This document shows positions 38,412-48,086 of a stretch of 64,000 nucleotides of DNA, piece by piece; position 1 is the stretch's first letter, and every line of letters begins with the position of its first letter. Under the pieces are notes generated by a model. The model ran no database searches. It was not told where the DNA came from and worked only from the letters and a program-made list of their open reading frames with translations. The DNA is from Pseudomonas sp. SCB32. Its GTDB lineage: Bacteria; Pseudomonadota; Gammaproteobacteria; Pseudomonadales; Pseudomonadaceae. Made by a program: the position numbers and the translations under genes. The stretch covers positions 5,952,001 through 6,016,000 of the forward strand of contig NZ_CP045118.1 of the NCBI RefSeq assembly GCF_009189165.1. The letters are read 5' to 3'.

Positions 38412-38603
38412 TCAGAACAGTCCGCTGTTCTCGTTGATGATGCCGTCGAGCGCCTTGTCGACCTTGATATAGATCTCGTGCTCGATCTTCACGTTGAGGT
38501 TGATGTTGATCGGCTCCTTGGGCGCGGCCAGTTGCACGGTGGGCGTGCAGCCCTGGACGAGGCCTGCCAGGAGCAGGAAGGGAATTAAGGCGCGAGGGCG
38601 CAT
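38412..38603 (-). CDS. ynbE: YnbE family lipoprotein
   Basis: A 63-residue lipoprotein. The signal peptide ends LLLAGLVQGC, a lipobox variant with Cys at about residue 19, and the mature part has APKEPININLNVKIEHEIYIKVDKALD, the conserved YnbE sequence. In E. coli YnbE forms the outer-membrane end of the YdbH bridge by beta-strand pairing. The ATG at 38603 follows AAGGAG; an upstream ATG at 38624 is possible but has no better ribosome site. It lies 17 bp after ydbH and 14 bp before ydbL. Confidence 0.9.
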   Translation of the reverse strand: MRPRALIPFLLLAGLVQGCTPTVQLAAPKEPININLNVKIEHEIYIKVDKALDGIINENSGLF

Positions 38604-38620
38604 CGGGGTTCTCCTTGCGG

Positions 38621-41185
38621 TCATGGCGCGGCGGCCGGGTCATTGCGCAGGCGGTCCTGCACGCGCTTGCGGATGGTGTCGCTGACCCGGTCACTCAGTT
38701 GCAGGCTGGTGAGCAGCTTGGGCACGTTCTCCTCCAGGTTGACGTTGAGGTTGATCGGCCGGCCCTGCTCCAGTTCGGGGTTGCGCCCGCTCAGGCTCAG
38801 GGCGAGCAGCAGCTTGCCGGTGTCATCATAATCCACCGTGCTGGACAGCTTGTCGTAGCGAAAATCGTCGATAGCGGTCGCCAGCAACTGCATGGCCGGA
38901 TTGCTCTGACCCAGCGAGCGGATCTTTTCCGAGCGGAACTGCAGCACGCCCGGCTCGCGTGCCGCGACCTGCCCGCCGTGAATATTCAATTTTCCCTTCT
39001 CCAGACGCAGTGGCAGCGTACCGTCGATGGTGCCGGTGCCGGTCAGACCTTCCGCCGGGTAGGCCTTGAGGATCGCCTCCAGCGAAAGGCCTTCGAGCCT
39101 GAGCATCTGACCCTGGCCCAGCGCGGAAAGATCCACCGCGCCCGCCGGCAACCAGGCGCGGCCATTGAACAGCGCCAGCTCCGCCTGCTGCCAATCGACA
39201 CGGCCGGCCAGCGGGGCCGCCAGCGCAGCCTTGTAGTTGCCCTGCAGGCTCAGCGGGCCCAGTGTCAGGCCGGGGTTGAGCGAAGCCACCTTCAACTGCG
39301 GCAGTTGCAGCTCCAACTGTGAGCCGTTCAGGGCGAACTTCGCCTGCAGGTCGAGGCCGTGGACTTCGCTGCGGTCATAGACGCCTTCCAGCCCCTGTCC
39401 GCGAAGTTGCAAGTCGAGGCTCTGCGGCGCACTGCCCGGCGGAAGGCGCCAGCTCAGCTCCAGGCTCGCCCTGCCGTTGTTCAGGCTGAGCAGCGGCGGC
39501 CAGTCGGCCAGGGATGCCTCCAGCGGGTTGCCGGTGCGCAGGAAGAACTCCGGCAGGCGGGCGCCAAGACTCAGGCCTTTGCCGGTCGCGTTGCTCAGGT
39601 CGACGGTAGCGTTCAACCCACCACCATTCTGCAGCTGGCCCTTGAGTTGCTGCGCATCGAGACTGACGGACAGGTCACCCTTGGCGTTCCAGGCCAGCGG
39701 CTTGAGGTGCGCCTGGCGCAGCTCACCCACGGCCAGTTGCAGCGGCGCGACCAGCTGCAGGCTCAGCGGCGCGTCAGCCGGGTAAGCCAGGTTGAAAGCG
39801 CCCTTGCCGAGGATCGCGCTGAGCTTGCTGACCTTGAGCCCTTGCGGACCGTTCAGGGTGCCGACTTGCAGCTGCGGGCCGGCGGCGAAGGCCAGGGTCG
39901 TCAACTGATCTCCCACGCGCCCCTCGAAACCCAGGTCGACTCTGCCGCTGTCCACGCGCAGGCCGGCGAGCTCCAGATGAGGAATCCTGCCCTCCAGTCG
40001 CGCTTCGTCCAGCTGCAGCGTCAGCGGAGTCGCCTCCAGCAGCGCCACGCGCGAGCGCAGGCGCAGGTCGGCGGCGCCGACGGCGTGCAGGTCGGCCCGC
40101 ACGCTGCCGGCTTCATCGTCCACGCCGGGCTCCAGGTGCAGCGTCAGGCGCGCCGGACGCAGCCCCACCGGCAGCGCCTGCAGCCAGTCGCCGTAGAGAT
40201 CGGACAGGCGCAGGTCACCGCTGAGCACCGAGGGGCGCCAGCCTACGGCACTGCCATTGGCGACCAGCCGCAGGTCGCCCTGCAGGTTGCCCAGGCCAGG
40301 GAACGGCCATGGCTGGGTGAGTTGCAGGGCGAGATCGACGCTGCCCCGGCCATCGCGCAGCCCCGGCCAGTCCGGCCAGGCGGTATCGCCGGCCAGCGTG
40401 GTGTCCCAGCTCAGGCGCAGGCGTCCGGCCTCGGGAATCGGCAGCGGCAGGTTCGGCGTGGGCAGCCACACGCCGAACCAGTTGCGCACTGCCTCGATCG
40501 GCGGCACCGCAGGGCTGGCCAGGGTTCCGGCCAACTGGCGGCTGGCCGGTGCCCAGCTCGATTCGAGGGACAACAGCGGCTGGTTGTCCAAATAGCTGTC
40601 CAGTTGCAGGCGCCATTGTCCCTCGCCGGGCTGCAACAACCCGTTGAACGCCAGCTGCTGACCGCCCTGGCGCAGTTCGCCGCCCAATGCAGCGGCACCG
40701 CCCTGCAGTTGTTCCCAGTGCGCGCTGCCGTTCAGCGTGCAGCGTTGTTCGCGAGCACAGGGGAGTTCGAGGCTCAGCCGTTCAAGGGCCAGGCGGCCAG
40801 GCAGCAGCGCCAGCCAGCGCGCCAATTGTTCCGGCGTCGGCAATGCACCGTTGCTCCCGACCACGCCCGTATCCGGCCACTGCCGCACATCGATGGCATC
40901 GGCGGCAACCTCCGCCAACCGCCAGCGACCGCCCGCATGTTGCGGCCAGCCTACCCGCACGCGCTCAAGGCGAATCGCAAGCCGCCCGCCCTCCGGGGTC
41001 TGCCGCTGCAACGCAAGGTGTTCCAGCAGCAGCCCTGTGCGCGAAACACCCAGGCCCTGCCACTGCTCGATACTCACTCCGGCCCCCGCCAGCAACCGAG
41101 GCACACCCAGCCACACAGCACCCGCCGCCGACACCAGGGTCAGCAACAGCAGCAGAAGGACAGTGCGCAGGCGCGGTAGCGGCAT
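38621..41185 (-). CDS. ydbH: YdbH, AsmA-like intermembrane phospholipid transport protein
   Basis: An 854-residue AsmA-superfamily protein. A single N-terminal membrane anchor (LRTVLLLLLLTLVSAAGAVWLG, about residues 5-27) is followed by a long, beta-strand-rich periplasmic groove with many repeated LxLxLDxxQ-type strands. In E. coli YdbH, TamB and YhdP are redundant and together move phospholipids to the outer membrane. The next genes, ynbE and ydbL, form its operon. Start 41185 is chosen because it begins with the anchor; TGGAG lies eight bases upstream. It is divergent from dadR. Confidence 0.9.
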   Translation of the reverse strand: MPLPRLRTVLLLLLLTLVSAAGAVWLGVPRLLAGAGVSIEQWQGLGVSRTGLLLEHLALQRQTPEGGRLAIRLERVRVGWPQHAGGRWRLAEVAADAIDVRQWPDTGVVGSNGALPTPEQLARWLALLPGRLALERLSLELPCAREQRCTLNGSAHWEQLQGGAAALGGELRQGGQQLAFNGLLQPGEGQWRLQLDSYLDNQPLLSLESSWAPASRQLAGTLASPAVPPIEAVRNWFGVWLPTPNLPLPIPEAGRLRLSWDTTLAGDTAWPDWPGLRDGRGSVDLALQLTQPWPFPGLGNLQGDLRLVANGSAVGWRPSVLSGDLRLSDLYGDWLQALPVGLRPARLTLHLEPGVDDEAGSVRADLHAVGAADLRLRSRVALLEATPLTLQLDEARLEGRIPHLELAGLRVDSGRVDLGFEGRVGDQLTTLAFAAGPQLQVGTLNGPQGLKVSKLSAILGKGAFNLAYPADAPLSLQLVAPLQLAVGELRQAHLKPLAWNAKGDLSVSLDAQQLKGQLQNGGGLNATVDLSNATGKGLSLGARLPEFFLRTGNPLEASLADWPPLLSLNNGRASLELSWRLPPGSAPQSLDLQLRGQGLEGVYDRSEVHGLDLQAKFALNGSQLELQLPQLKVASLNPGLTLGPLSLQGNYKAALAAPLAGRVDWQQAELALFNGRAWLPAGAVDLSALGQGQMLRLEGLSLEAILKAYPAEGLTGTGTIDGTLPLRLEKGKLNIHGGQVAAREPGVLQFRSEKIRSLGQSNPAMQLLATAIDDFRYDKLSSTVDYDDTGKLLLALSLSGRNPELEQGRPINLNVNLEENVPKLLTSLQLSDRVSDTIRKRVQDRLRNDPAAAP

Positions 41186-41356
41186 GCCGGGCTCCAGGGA
41201 AAAACGTTTGCCTCCGCACCTTGCAGCGGCAGCATGGGTGTACAGGCTGGCCAACGCTCGGCGGAAGTTCAAGCGCTGCCAGTGATATTCCCTGCACAAC
41301 CGACTATATTGCCGACATTCCCCCAAAGCCGACGCTTGCCGTCAGAGTCCGCCCCA

Positions 41357-41845
41357 ATGAGAACCCAGCATCAAAGCCGCCGCGAACTGGACAAGATCGA
41401 CCGCAATATCCTGCGCATCCTGCAGGAAGAAGGGCGCATCTCCTTCACCGAACTGGGCGAGCGGGTCGGCCTTTCCACTACGCCCTGCACCGAGCGGGTT
41501 CGGCGACTGGAGCGCGAAGGGATCATCATGGGCTACAACGCCCGCCTCAACCCGCAGTACCTCAAGGCCAGTCTGCTGGTGTTCGTCGAGATCAGTCTGG
41601 ACTACAAGTCCGGCGACACCTTCGAGGACTTTCGCCGCTCAGTGCTCAAGCTGCCCCACGTGCTGGAGTGCCATCTCGTCTCGGGTCACTTCGACTACCT
41701 GGTGAAGGCACGTATCTCGGAAATGGCGTCCTACCGCAAGCTGCTGGGCGACATCCTGCTCAAGCTGCCGCACGTGCGCGAATCCAAGAGCTACATCGTC
41801 ATGGAAGAAGTAAAAGAAAGCCTGACTCTGCCGATTCCGGATTGA
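41357..41845 (+). CDS. dadR: DadR, Lrp/AsnC-family regulator
   Basis: A 162-residue Lrp-type regulator. HTH at about residues 12-50 (LDKIDRNILRILQEEGRISFTELGERVGLSTTPCTERVRRLE) and the C-terminal RAM/AsnC domain (about 70-150). Sequence and position near dadA match P. aeruginosa DadR, which activates dadA-dadX with L-alanine as effector. The gene is about 3.7 kb from dadA here, separated by the ydbH-ynbE-ydbL operon, rather than directly adjacent. It is divergent from ydbH with 171 bp between. AGAGTCC is a weak ribosome site. Confidence 0.85.
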   Translation: MRTQHQSRRELDKIDRNILRILQEEGRISFTELGERVGLSTTPCTERVRRLEREGIIMGYNARLNPQYLKASLLVFVEISLDYKSGDTFEDFRRSVLKLPHVLECHLVSGHFDYLVKARISEMASYRKLLGDILLKLPHVRESKSYIVMEEVKESLTLPIPD

Positions 41846-41981
41846 ATTCTGACTGATCGCCGCAATCTGCCGGTTTATTACACCTTTCGGGCGCTTTTTA
41901 CCGCCGCGCCTATTGGCGGGGCGGGAAGTCGACGTTTATCCTGCGTAAAATTTTAACAACATAAAAATCAGGATATCGCAC

Positions 41982-43301
41982 ATGAACGCCCGCGTTCACC
42001 AGCCGGTGCACACCGACCATCACGCCCCTTCCTATTACGCCGCGAGCGTCAACCGACGCATCGAAGTGCCTCCCCTGGCTGGCGAGGAAAAGGCCGACGT
42101 GTGCATCATCGGCGGTGGCTTCTCCGGGCTGAACACCGCCATCGAACTGGCCGAGCGCGGCCTCTCGGTGGTGCTGCTGGAGGCTCACCGGATCGGCTGG
42201 GGCGCCAGTGGACGCAACGGCGGGCAACTGATCCGCGGCGTTGGCCATGGCGTCGAGCAGTTCGAGCCGGTGATCGGCACCGACGGTGTGCGCCAGCTCA
42301 AGCTGATGGGCCTGGAGGCGGTGGAGATCGTTCGTCGCCGCGTCGCGCAGTACGACATCGATTGCGACCTGACCTGGGGTTACTGCGACCTGGCCAACAA
42401 GCCTGCCGACGTCGAAGGCTTCCAGGAAGATTTCGACGAGCTGAAAAGCCTCGGCTACCGCCACGAGCTGCGCATGGTCCCAAAAGAGGAAATGCGCTCC
42501 ATCGTCGGCTCCGACCAGTACGTCGGCGGCATGGTCGACATGGGCTCGGGCCACCTGCACCCGCTCAACCTCGCCCTGGGCGAAGCGGCCGCGGCGCAGA
42601 GCCTGGGCGTGCGCCTGTTCGAGAACTCCAAAGTAACCGCGATCGACTACGGCAGCGAAGTGCGCGTGCGCACCGCCGGTGGCAACGTCCGCGCCAAGAC
42701 CCTGGTGATCGCCTGCAATGCCTACCAGAACGGCCTGAACCACTACCTCGACGGCAAGGTACTGCCAGCCGGCAGCTACGTGATCGCCACCGAGCCGCTC
42801 TCCGCCGAGCAGGCCCGCGCCCTGCTGCCGCAGAATATGGCCGTGTGCGACCAGCGCGTGGCCCTGGACTACTACCGCCTCTCGGCCGACAACCGCCTGC
42901 TGTTCGGCGGCGCCTGCCACTACTCCGGCCGTGACCCGGCGGACATCGCCGCCTACATGCGACCGAAGATGCTCAAGGTGTTCCCGCATCTGGCCAACAT
43001 CCGCATCGACTACCAATGGGGCGGCATGATCGGCATCGGCGCCAACCGCCTGCCGCAGATCGGCCGCCTGCCCGACCAGCCCAACGTGTATTTCGCCCAG
43101 GCCTACGCCGGCCACGGGGTGAACGCCACGCACCTGGCCGGCAAGCTGCTCGCCGAAGCCATCGCCGGCCAGCACAGCAAGGGTTTCGAGCTGTTCGCCA
43201 AGGTGCCGCACATCACCTTCCCCGGCGGCAGGCTGCTGCGTTCGCCGCTTCTGGCCATGGGCATGGCCTGGTATCGATTCAAAGAGGCGCTTTCCAGCTG
43301 A
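41982..43301 (+). CDS. pauB4: FAD-dependent gamma-glutamylpolyamine oxidoreductase, PauB4-like
   Basis: A 439-residue FAD oxidoreductase of the DAO family (PuuB/OrdL type). The nucleotide fold is ADVCIIGGGFSGLNTAIELAERGLSVVLLEAHR (about residues 38-70) followed by WGASGRNGGQL, and the C-terminal FAD contact is AQAYAGHGVNATHLAGKLLAE. Homologues oxidise gamma-glutamyl-putrescine or related compounds in the PuuA-PuuD pathway. The location after dadR matches PA5309/PauB4 of P. aeruginosa. The aldehyde product would be handled by KauB, 3 kb further on. Which polyamine is used is inference. Confidence 0.88.
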   Translation: MNARVHQPVHTDHHAPSYYAASVNRRIEVPPLAGEEKADVCIIGGGFSGLNTAIELAERGLSVVLLEAHRIGWGASGRNGGQLIRGVGHGVEQFEPVIGTDGVRQLKLMGLEAVEIVRRRVAQYDIDCDLTWGYCDLANKPADVEGFQEDFDELKSLGYRHELRMVPKEEMRSIVGSDQYVGGMVDMGSGHLHPLNLALGEAAAAQSLGVRLFENSKVTAIDYGSEVRVRTAGGNVRAKTLVIACNAYQNGLNHYLDGKVLPAGSYVIATEPLSAEQARALLPQNMAVCDQRVALDYYRLSADNRLLFGGACHYSGRDPADIAAYMRPKMLKVFPHLANIRIDYQWGGMIGIGANRLPQIGRLPDQPNVYFAQAYAGHGVNATHLAGKLLAEAIAGQHSKGFELFAKVPHITFPGGRLLRSPLLAMGMAWYRFKEALSS

Positions 43302-43369
43302 CCGCCTGCGCCGAGCAACAGCTAGAATCTCCGGCAGCCCGCCCCCGGCGGCCTGTCGGAGACCCGTTC

Positions 43370-44923
43370 TTGCTTTCACGCCTGTTGCTGCTGGCACTGC
43401 TGCTCCTTGGCGGTTGCGCCAGTGCGCCACCGCCCACACCGTCGCACACCCTCCCCGCGCAAGGGACTGCGCTGGACAGTCTCGTCCGCGAGCGCGCCGT
43501 CGCGCACCCGGGGCAATCCGGCTTCTACCTGCTGGCCTCCAGCATCGATGCCTTCCTCGCCCGTGCCGAGCTGATCCGCAAGGCCCAGCGCAGCCTCGAC
43601 ATCCAGTACTACATCGTCCACGACGGCCTCACCACCCGCGCGCTGATCCGCGAACTGCTGCACGCCGCCGACCGTGGCGTACGCGTGCGGGTGCTGATCG
43701 ATGACACCAGCAGCGATGGCTGGGACTACGAACTGGGCACCCTCGCCGCCCACCCGAACATCCAGATCCGCCTGTTCAATCCGCTGCACCTGGGCCGCAG
43801 CACCGGCTTCACCCGCAACATGGGGCGCCTGCTCAACCTCTCCGAGCAGCACCGGCGCATGCACAACAAGCTGTGGCTGGCGGACGACAGCGTGGCCATC
43901 GTCGGCGGCCGCAACCTCGGTGATGAGTATTTCGACGCCAAGGCCGAGATGAACTTCAGCGACCTCGACCTGCTGGGCGTCGGGCCGGTCGCGCAGTCCC
44001 TCGGGTTGAGCTTCGACCAGTACTGGAACAGTGCCCTGAGCCGACCCATCGACGACTACCTGTGGGACAAGCCGAACACGGTCGAACTGGACCGTATGCG
44101 GCGCCGGCTCGACCGCTACCTGGAGCGCGCAAAGGTCAAACGCTCGGGCTATGTCGCGCGGCTCAACCGCAACAGTAACCGGCCGCACCTGGACAACTGG
44201 CTGGACGACCTGGTGTGGGCGCCGGCCCATGCCATCTGGGACGACCCGCTGAAAGTGCTGAACCAGGACGAGCCCAGGCCCGGACAGATGCTGAGCACCC
44301 AGCTCGCGCCGCTGTTTGACGGGGTCTCCCACGAGCTGATCCTGGTCTCGGCGTACTTCGTGCCCACCAGCGCCGGGCTGGACTACCTGACCCAACGGGC
44401 CGACCAGGGTGTCAGTGTGCGTCTGCTGACCAATTCGCTGGAAGCCACCGACGTGCCCGCCGTACACGCCGGCTACGCGCCGTACCGCATGGCCCTGCTG
44501 GAGCACGGGGTGAAGCTCTACGAGCTGCGCGCCGAACCGGACCAGCACATCGACGGTGCCCCCTGGATGGTACGCGGCTCCAGCAGCGCCAGCCTGCACA
44601 GCAAGGCGGCGGTGTTCGACCGCCAGCGGGTGTTCGTCGGCTCGCTGAATTTCGACCCGCGCTCGGTGCTGTGGAACACCGAGGTCGGGGTCATCGTCGA
44701 CAGCCCCGAGCTGGCCGAGCAGGTGCGCAGCCTGGCGCTGGCCGGCATGTCACCGAACGTCAGCTACCAGGTGAAGATCGACCACAGCGGTCCCAATCCC
44801 CGGCTCGCCTGGGTCAACGAGCGCGACGGTCAGCGTCATATGCGGCACCACGAGCCGGGTAGCCTGTGGCGCCGCTTCAACGCCTGGCTCGCTGGCGCCA
44901 TCGGGTTGGAGAAGATGCTCTAG
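43370..44923 (+). CDS. Phospholipase D-family lipoprotein, cardiolipin-synthase-like (ClsC type)
   Basis: A 517-residue protein with a lipoprotein signal ending LLLLGGC-ASAP. Two HxKxxxxD phospholipase D motifs are intact: HNKLWLADDSVAIVGGRNLGDEYFD (about residues 163-187) and HSKAAVFDRQRVFVGSLNFDPRS (about 410-432). This arrangement with a lipobox resembles ClsC/YmdC, which makes cardiolipin from phosphatidylglycerol and phosphatidylethanolamine, but the lipid substrate is not certain. The start is TTG at 43370 with CGGAG eight bases upstream. It follows pauB4 and overlaps the stop of the MFS gene by four bases. Confidence 0.85.
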   Translation: MLSRLLLLALLLLGGCASAPPPTPSHTLPAQGTALDSLVRERAVAHPGQSGFYLLASSIDAFLARAELIRKAQRSLDIQYYIVHDGLTTRALIRELLHAADRGVRVRVLIDDTSSDGWDYELGTLAAHPNIQIRLFNPLHLGRSTGFTRNMGRLLNLSEQHRRMHNKLWLADDSVAIVGGRNLGDEYFDAKAEMNFSDLDLLGVGPVAQSLGLSFDQYWNSALSRPIDDYLWDKPNTVELDRMRRRLDRYLERAKVKRSGYVARLNRNSNRPHLDNWLDDLVWAPAHAIWDDPLKVLNQDEPRPGQMLSTQLAPLFDGVSHELILVSAYFVPTSAGLDYLTQRADQGVSVRLLTNSLEATDVPAVHAGYAPYRMALLEHGVKLYELRAEPDQHIDGAPWMVRGSSSASLHSKAAVFDRQRVFVGSLNFDPRSVLWNTEVGVIVDSPELAEQVRSLALAGMSPNVSYQVKIDHSGPNPRLAWVNERDGQRHMRHHEPGSLWRRFNAWLAGAIGLEKML

Positions 44924-46089
44924 GAGCGCTCCTGCGGCAGCTCGGCGTCGGTGTCCTGCATCGCCGGCGGCAGGCCCCGGTAGGAGACCAGCACGACGAA
45001 GCCCGCCGCGCCCAGCGCCATTACCATCGGCAGCGCGTGGCCGCTGATCCACTGGCTCGCGGCGCCCGTGGCCAGTGGGCCGATCAGGCAGCCGATCCCC
45101 CAGAGCTGGGCGATGTGGGCATTGGCACGAACCAGGGCATCGTCCCGGTAGCGCTCGCCGATGAGGATCAGCGACAGGGTGAACAGTCCACCCGCGCTGG
45201 CGCCGAACAGCACCAGCACCGGCCAGATCGCCGGACCGTCGAGCAGCAGCGGAATGCCCAGGCTGCTTGCCAGCAGCACCGAGCCGCAACCCTTGAACAG
45301 CGTCTGCCGGGAGATGCGGTCGGCCAGCCAGCCGATCGGCAACTGCAGCAGCGCATCGCCGATGACTACCGTGCTGACCATTGCCAGCGCCACCGCCTGG
45401 GTGAAGCCCTGCTGCACGCCGTAGACCGGCAGCAGGGTGAGGATCATCGCCTCGAAGCCGGCGAACAGCACCACTGCCCAGGCGATCGCCGGCAGCTGGG
45501 CGCAGAAGTCGAACAGCCCGCGCCCGGACGCGCTGTCCGGATCGACCTTGGGCGCGCCACCACGGCCAAGCAGGAGCAGCGAGCCGATGACCAGCAGGCC
45601 CACGCTGAACCAGAAACCACGGTCGTCGGCGGTGCCGATGAAGGTCAGCAGCACCGGGCCGGACAACTGGCTCAGCGCATAGCCGGTGCCATACAGGGCG
45701 ACCAGGCGGCCGCGCCATTTCTCGATGGCCAGTTGGTTGATCCAACTTTCACCGAGGATGAACACCACGGTCAGCTGCACGCCGATCAGCAGGCGCAACA
45801 GCAACCACACCGGGTAACTCTGCAGCAGCGCCAGCAGGCCGACCGAGAAGGCCCCCGAGATCAGGCACAACCGCATCAGACGTGGCGTTCCTACGCGCGC
45901 CGCGAGCCGGCCGGCCAGCATCGCGCCCAGCAGCACGCCCGCCGCGGGCGTCGCCGCCATCACGCCGATGGCGAAGCTGCCGTACCCCCAGGACTCGAGG
46001 CGTAGCGACACCAGCGGCATGGTCAGGCCGAGGGCCAGGCCGATGCTGATGACCGACAGGCAGACGGCAGAATAAGCACCCCAACGCAT
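44920..46089 (-). CDS. MFS transporter, YcaD-like
   Basis: A 389-residue major facilitator with twelve predicted membrane helices. The A-motif between helices 2 and 3 reads GRLAARVGTPRLMRLC, and LIGVQLTVVFILGESWINQLAIEKWRGR (about residues 98-125) is typical of the YcaD/small MFS group in which a Trp and an Ile-Asn pair recur. The substrate is unknown. CTGTTCC... upstream of 46089 gives a GGAG-like site on the minus strand. It converges on the PLD-like lipoprotein. Confidence 0.88.
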   Translation of the reverse strand: MRWGAYSAVCLSVISIGLALGLTMPLVSLRLESWGYGSFAIGVMAATPAAGVLLGAMLAGRLAARVGTPRLMRLCLISGAFSVGLLALLQSYPVWLLLRLLIGVQLTVVFILGESWINQLAIEKWRGRLVALYGTGYALSQLSGPVLLTFIGTADDRGFWFSVGLLVIGSLLLLGRGGAPKVDPDSASGRGLFDFCAQLPAIAWAVVLFAGFEAMILTLLPVYGVQQGFTQAVALAMVSTVVIGDALLQLPIGWLADRISRQTLFKGCGSVLLASSLGIPLLLDGPAIWPVLVLFGASAGGLFTLSLILIGERYRDDALVRANAHIAQLWGIGCLIGPLATGAASQWISGHALPMVMALGAAGFVVLVSYRGLPPAMQDTDAELPQERS

Positions 46090-46156
46090 TGTCTTTCTCC
46101 TGTTCCATCCGGAGCGCACGCCGGGCCTGCGAAGTTGCCCGATGCGCAATGCACAA

Positions 46157-46187
46157 CGGCCGGGTTTCCCAAAGGGAAACCCGGCCG
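46157..46187. repeat. Perfect 14-bp-stem hairpin between kauB and MFS genes
   Basis: CGGCCGGGTTTCCC-AAA-GGGAAACCCGGCCG, a 14-bp perfect stem with a three-base loop. It lies about 100 bp after the kauB stop and 68 bp before the MFS start. It has no strong T-run, so it may stabilise the kauB transcript end rather than terminate it by itself. Confidence 0.7.
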
Positions 46188-46287
46188 CAGGTTTGGCTCT
46201 TGTCAGAGCGACCCCCGAAGGGGCCGACCTGGCCAGGCCTGGATCGATAAGGTCGTTACGCAGGGGGCAAGCCCCTGCGAACCGTCC

Positions 46288-47781
46288 TTACAGCTTGATC
46301 CAGGTGGCCTTAAGCTCAGTGTACTTGTCGAACGCGTGCAGCGACTTGTCGCGGCCGTTACCGGACTGCTTGAAGCCACCGAACGGAGCGGTCATGTCGC
46401 CACCGTCGTACTGGTTCACCCACACGCTGCCGGCGCGCAGCGCCTTGGCGGTCAGGTGGGCCTTGGACAGGTCGCTGGTCCACACCGCAGCGGCCAGGCC
46501 GTACGGGGTGTCGTTGGCGATGCGTACGGCTTCCTCGGCATCGGTGAACTCGATGACCGACAGCACTGGGCCGAAGATCTCTTCACGGGCGATGCGCATG
46601 GCGTTGGTCACGCCGTCGAAGATGGTCGGCTCGACGTAGGTGCCACCGGTCTCTTCCAGGGTGCGCTTGCCGCCGGCCACCAGCTTGGCGCCGTCGTCGT
46701 GGCCAGCCTGGATGTAGCTCAGCACGTTGTTCATCTGGGTGGTGTCGACCAGCGCACCGACGTTGGTTTCCGGGTCCAGCGGGTTGCCCGGCTTCCAGGC
46801 CTTGATGGCTTCGACCACCAGCGGCACGAACTCGGCCTTGATCGACTTCTCCACCAGCAGGCGCGAACCGGCGGTGCAGACTTCGCCCTGGTTGAAGGCG
46901 ATGGCGCCTGCAGCGGCTTCGGCAGCGGCTTTCAGGTCCGGCGCGTCAGCGAAGACGATGTTCGGGCTCTTGCCGCCGGCTTCCAGCCAGACGCGCTTCA
47001 TGTTGGATTCGCCGGCGTAGATCATCAGTTGCTTGGCAATCTTGGTCGAACCGGTGAATACCAGGGTGTCGACGTCCATGTGCAGGGCCAGGGCCTTGCC
47101 CACGGTGTGACCGAAGCCCGGCAGGACGTTGAACACGCCTTTCGGGATACCGGCCTCGATGGCCAGTTGGGCGATGCGGATGCCGGTCAGCGGGGACTTC
47201 TCGGAGGGCTTGAGGATCACCGAGTTACCGGTGGTCAGCGCCGGGCCGAGCTTCCAGCAGGTCATCAGCAGGGGGAAGTTCCACGGCACGATGGCGGCAA
47301 CGACGCCGACCGGCTCGCGGGTGACCAGGCCCAGTTCGTTGTGGGGAGTGGCGGCGACTTCGTCGTAGATCTTGTCGATCGCTTCACCGCTCCAGCGCAG
47401 GCTGTTGGCGGCGCTGGTCACGTCGATGCTCAGCGAGTCGCTGATCGGCTTACCCATGTCCAGGGTTTCCAGCAGGGCCAGCTCGTGGGCGTTCTCCAGC
47501 AGCAGTTCGGAGAAGCGGATCATCACTTTCTTGCGCTGGGCCGGGGCCAGGCGCGACCACACGCCGGACTCGAAGGTGGCACGGGCGACCTGCACGGCAC
47601 GCTCGGCATCGGCGAGGTCGCAGCTGGCGACCTTGGCCAGGAAGCGGCCATCCACGGGGCTGATGCAATCGAAGGTGGCGCCGGATACGGCGTCGACGTA
47701 TTCACCGTTGACGAAGGCGCGGCCTTCGACCTTCAGATCCTTGGCGCGAGCTTCCCAATCGGCGCGAGTGAGGGTACCCAT
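46288..47781 (-). CDS. kauB: Aldehyde dehydrogenase, KauB-like (gamma-glutamyl-aminobutyraldehyde/guanidinobutyraldehyde dehydrogenase)
   Basis: A 497-residue NAD(P)-dependent aldehyde dehydrogenase. The catalytic Cys is in NQGEVCTAGSRLL (about residue 301), the general-base Glu in WLEAGGKSPNIVF (about 267), and FTGSTKIAKQLM is the cofactor-binding loop. KauB/PauC in P. aeruginosa oxidises aldehydes from agmatine, putrescine and lysine or spermidine breakdown. Its nearness to pauB4 and pauR supports this. A sigma-54-like element lies about 90 bp upstream. The exact substrate is inferred. Confidence 0.9.
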   Translation of the reverse strand: MGTLTRADWEARAKDLKVEGRAFVNGEYVDAVSGATFDCISPVDGRFLAKVASCDLADAERAVQVARATFESGVWSRLAPAQRKKVMIRFSELLLENAHELALLETLDMGKPISDSLSIDVTSAANSLRWSGEAIDKIYDEVAATPHNELGLVTREPVGVVAAIVPWNFPLLMTCWKLGPALTTGNSVILKPSEKSPLTGIRIAQLAIEAGIPKGVFNVLPGFGHTVGKALALHMDVDTLVFTGSTKIAKQLMIYAGESNMKRVWLEAGGKSPNIVFADAPDLKAAAEAAAGAIAFNQGEVCTAGSRLLVEKSIKAEFVPLVVEAIKAWKPGNPLDPETNVGALVDTTQMNNVLSYIQAGHDDGAKLVAGGKRTLEETGGTYVEPTIFDGVTNAMRIAREEIFGPVLSVIEFTDAEEAVRIANDTPYGLAAAVWTSDLSKAHLTAKALRAGSVWVNQYDGGDMTAPFGGFKQSGNGRDKSLHAFDKYTELKATWIKL

Positions 47782-47869
47782 GACAACGTGTCCTCTTATT
47801 AATGTACTTATCTAAGGTCCAGGCGCCCGGTGCGGGCGCGCTGTCAAATATTCCGCAAGGTGGAGCAAA

Positions 47870-47885
47870 TGCATGCTGTCCGCCA
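47870..47885 (-). promoter_or_regulatory. Candidate sigma-54 promoter of kauB
   Basis: The minus strand reads TGGCGGACAGCATGCA, with GG and GC ten bases apart and good agreement with the -24/-12 consensus. A start near 47859 would give a leader of about 78 bases. It lies in the 305-bp gap between kauB and the cupin gene (47782-48086), which otherwise contains AT-rich DNA without a gene. CbrB, a sigma-54 activator of amino acid and polyamine use, would be a plausible partner; no binding site was identified. Confidence 0.3.
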
Positions 47886-48086
47886 CCCTAAACTGGAGGC
47901 CGGCAATTTTCAATATTTTTTACACTAGACGGCAAAACAGCCTTGTCACGTTCGTTTTATTAAACATAGACTCCCCTCTGATCGGTGCCTGAAGCTCCCG
48001 CAGAGCCGGCGCCGGACGAAATATCCAACGGCGCCCAGCGTGCAGGCGCCCTCTCTCGCCAACAACAGACAAGAATCGAGACCGTC

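Noticed and set aside
39359..41179. A 606-codon open frame antisense to ydbH
   Set aside because: Mostly Gln/Arg/Ala-rich, no hydrophobic core or motif, and wholly opposite the ydbH operon.
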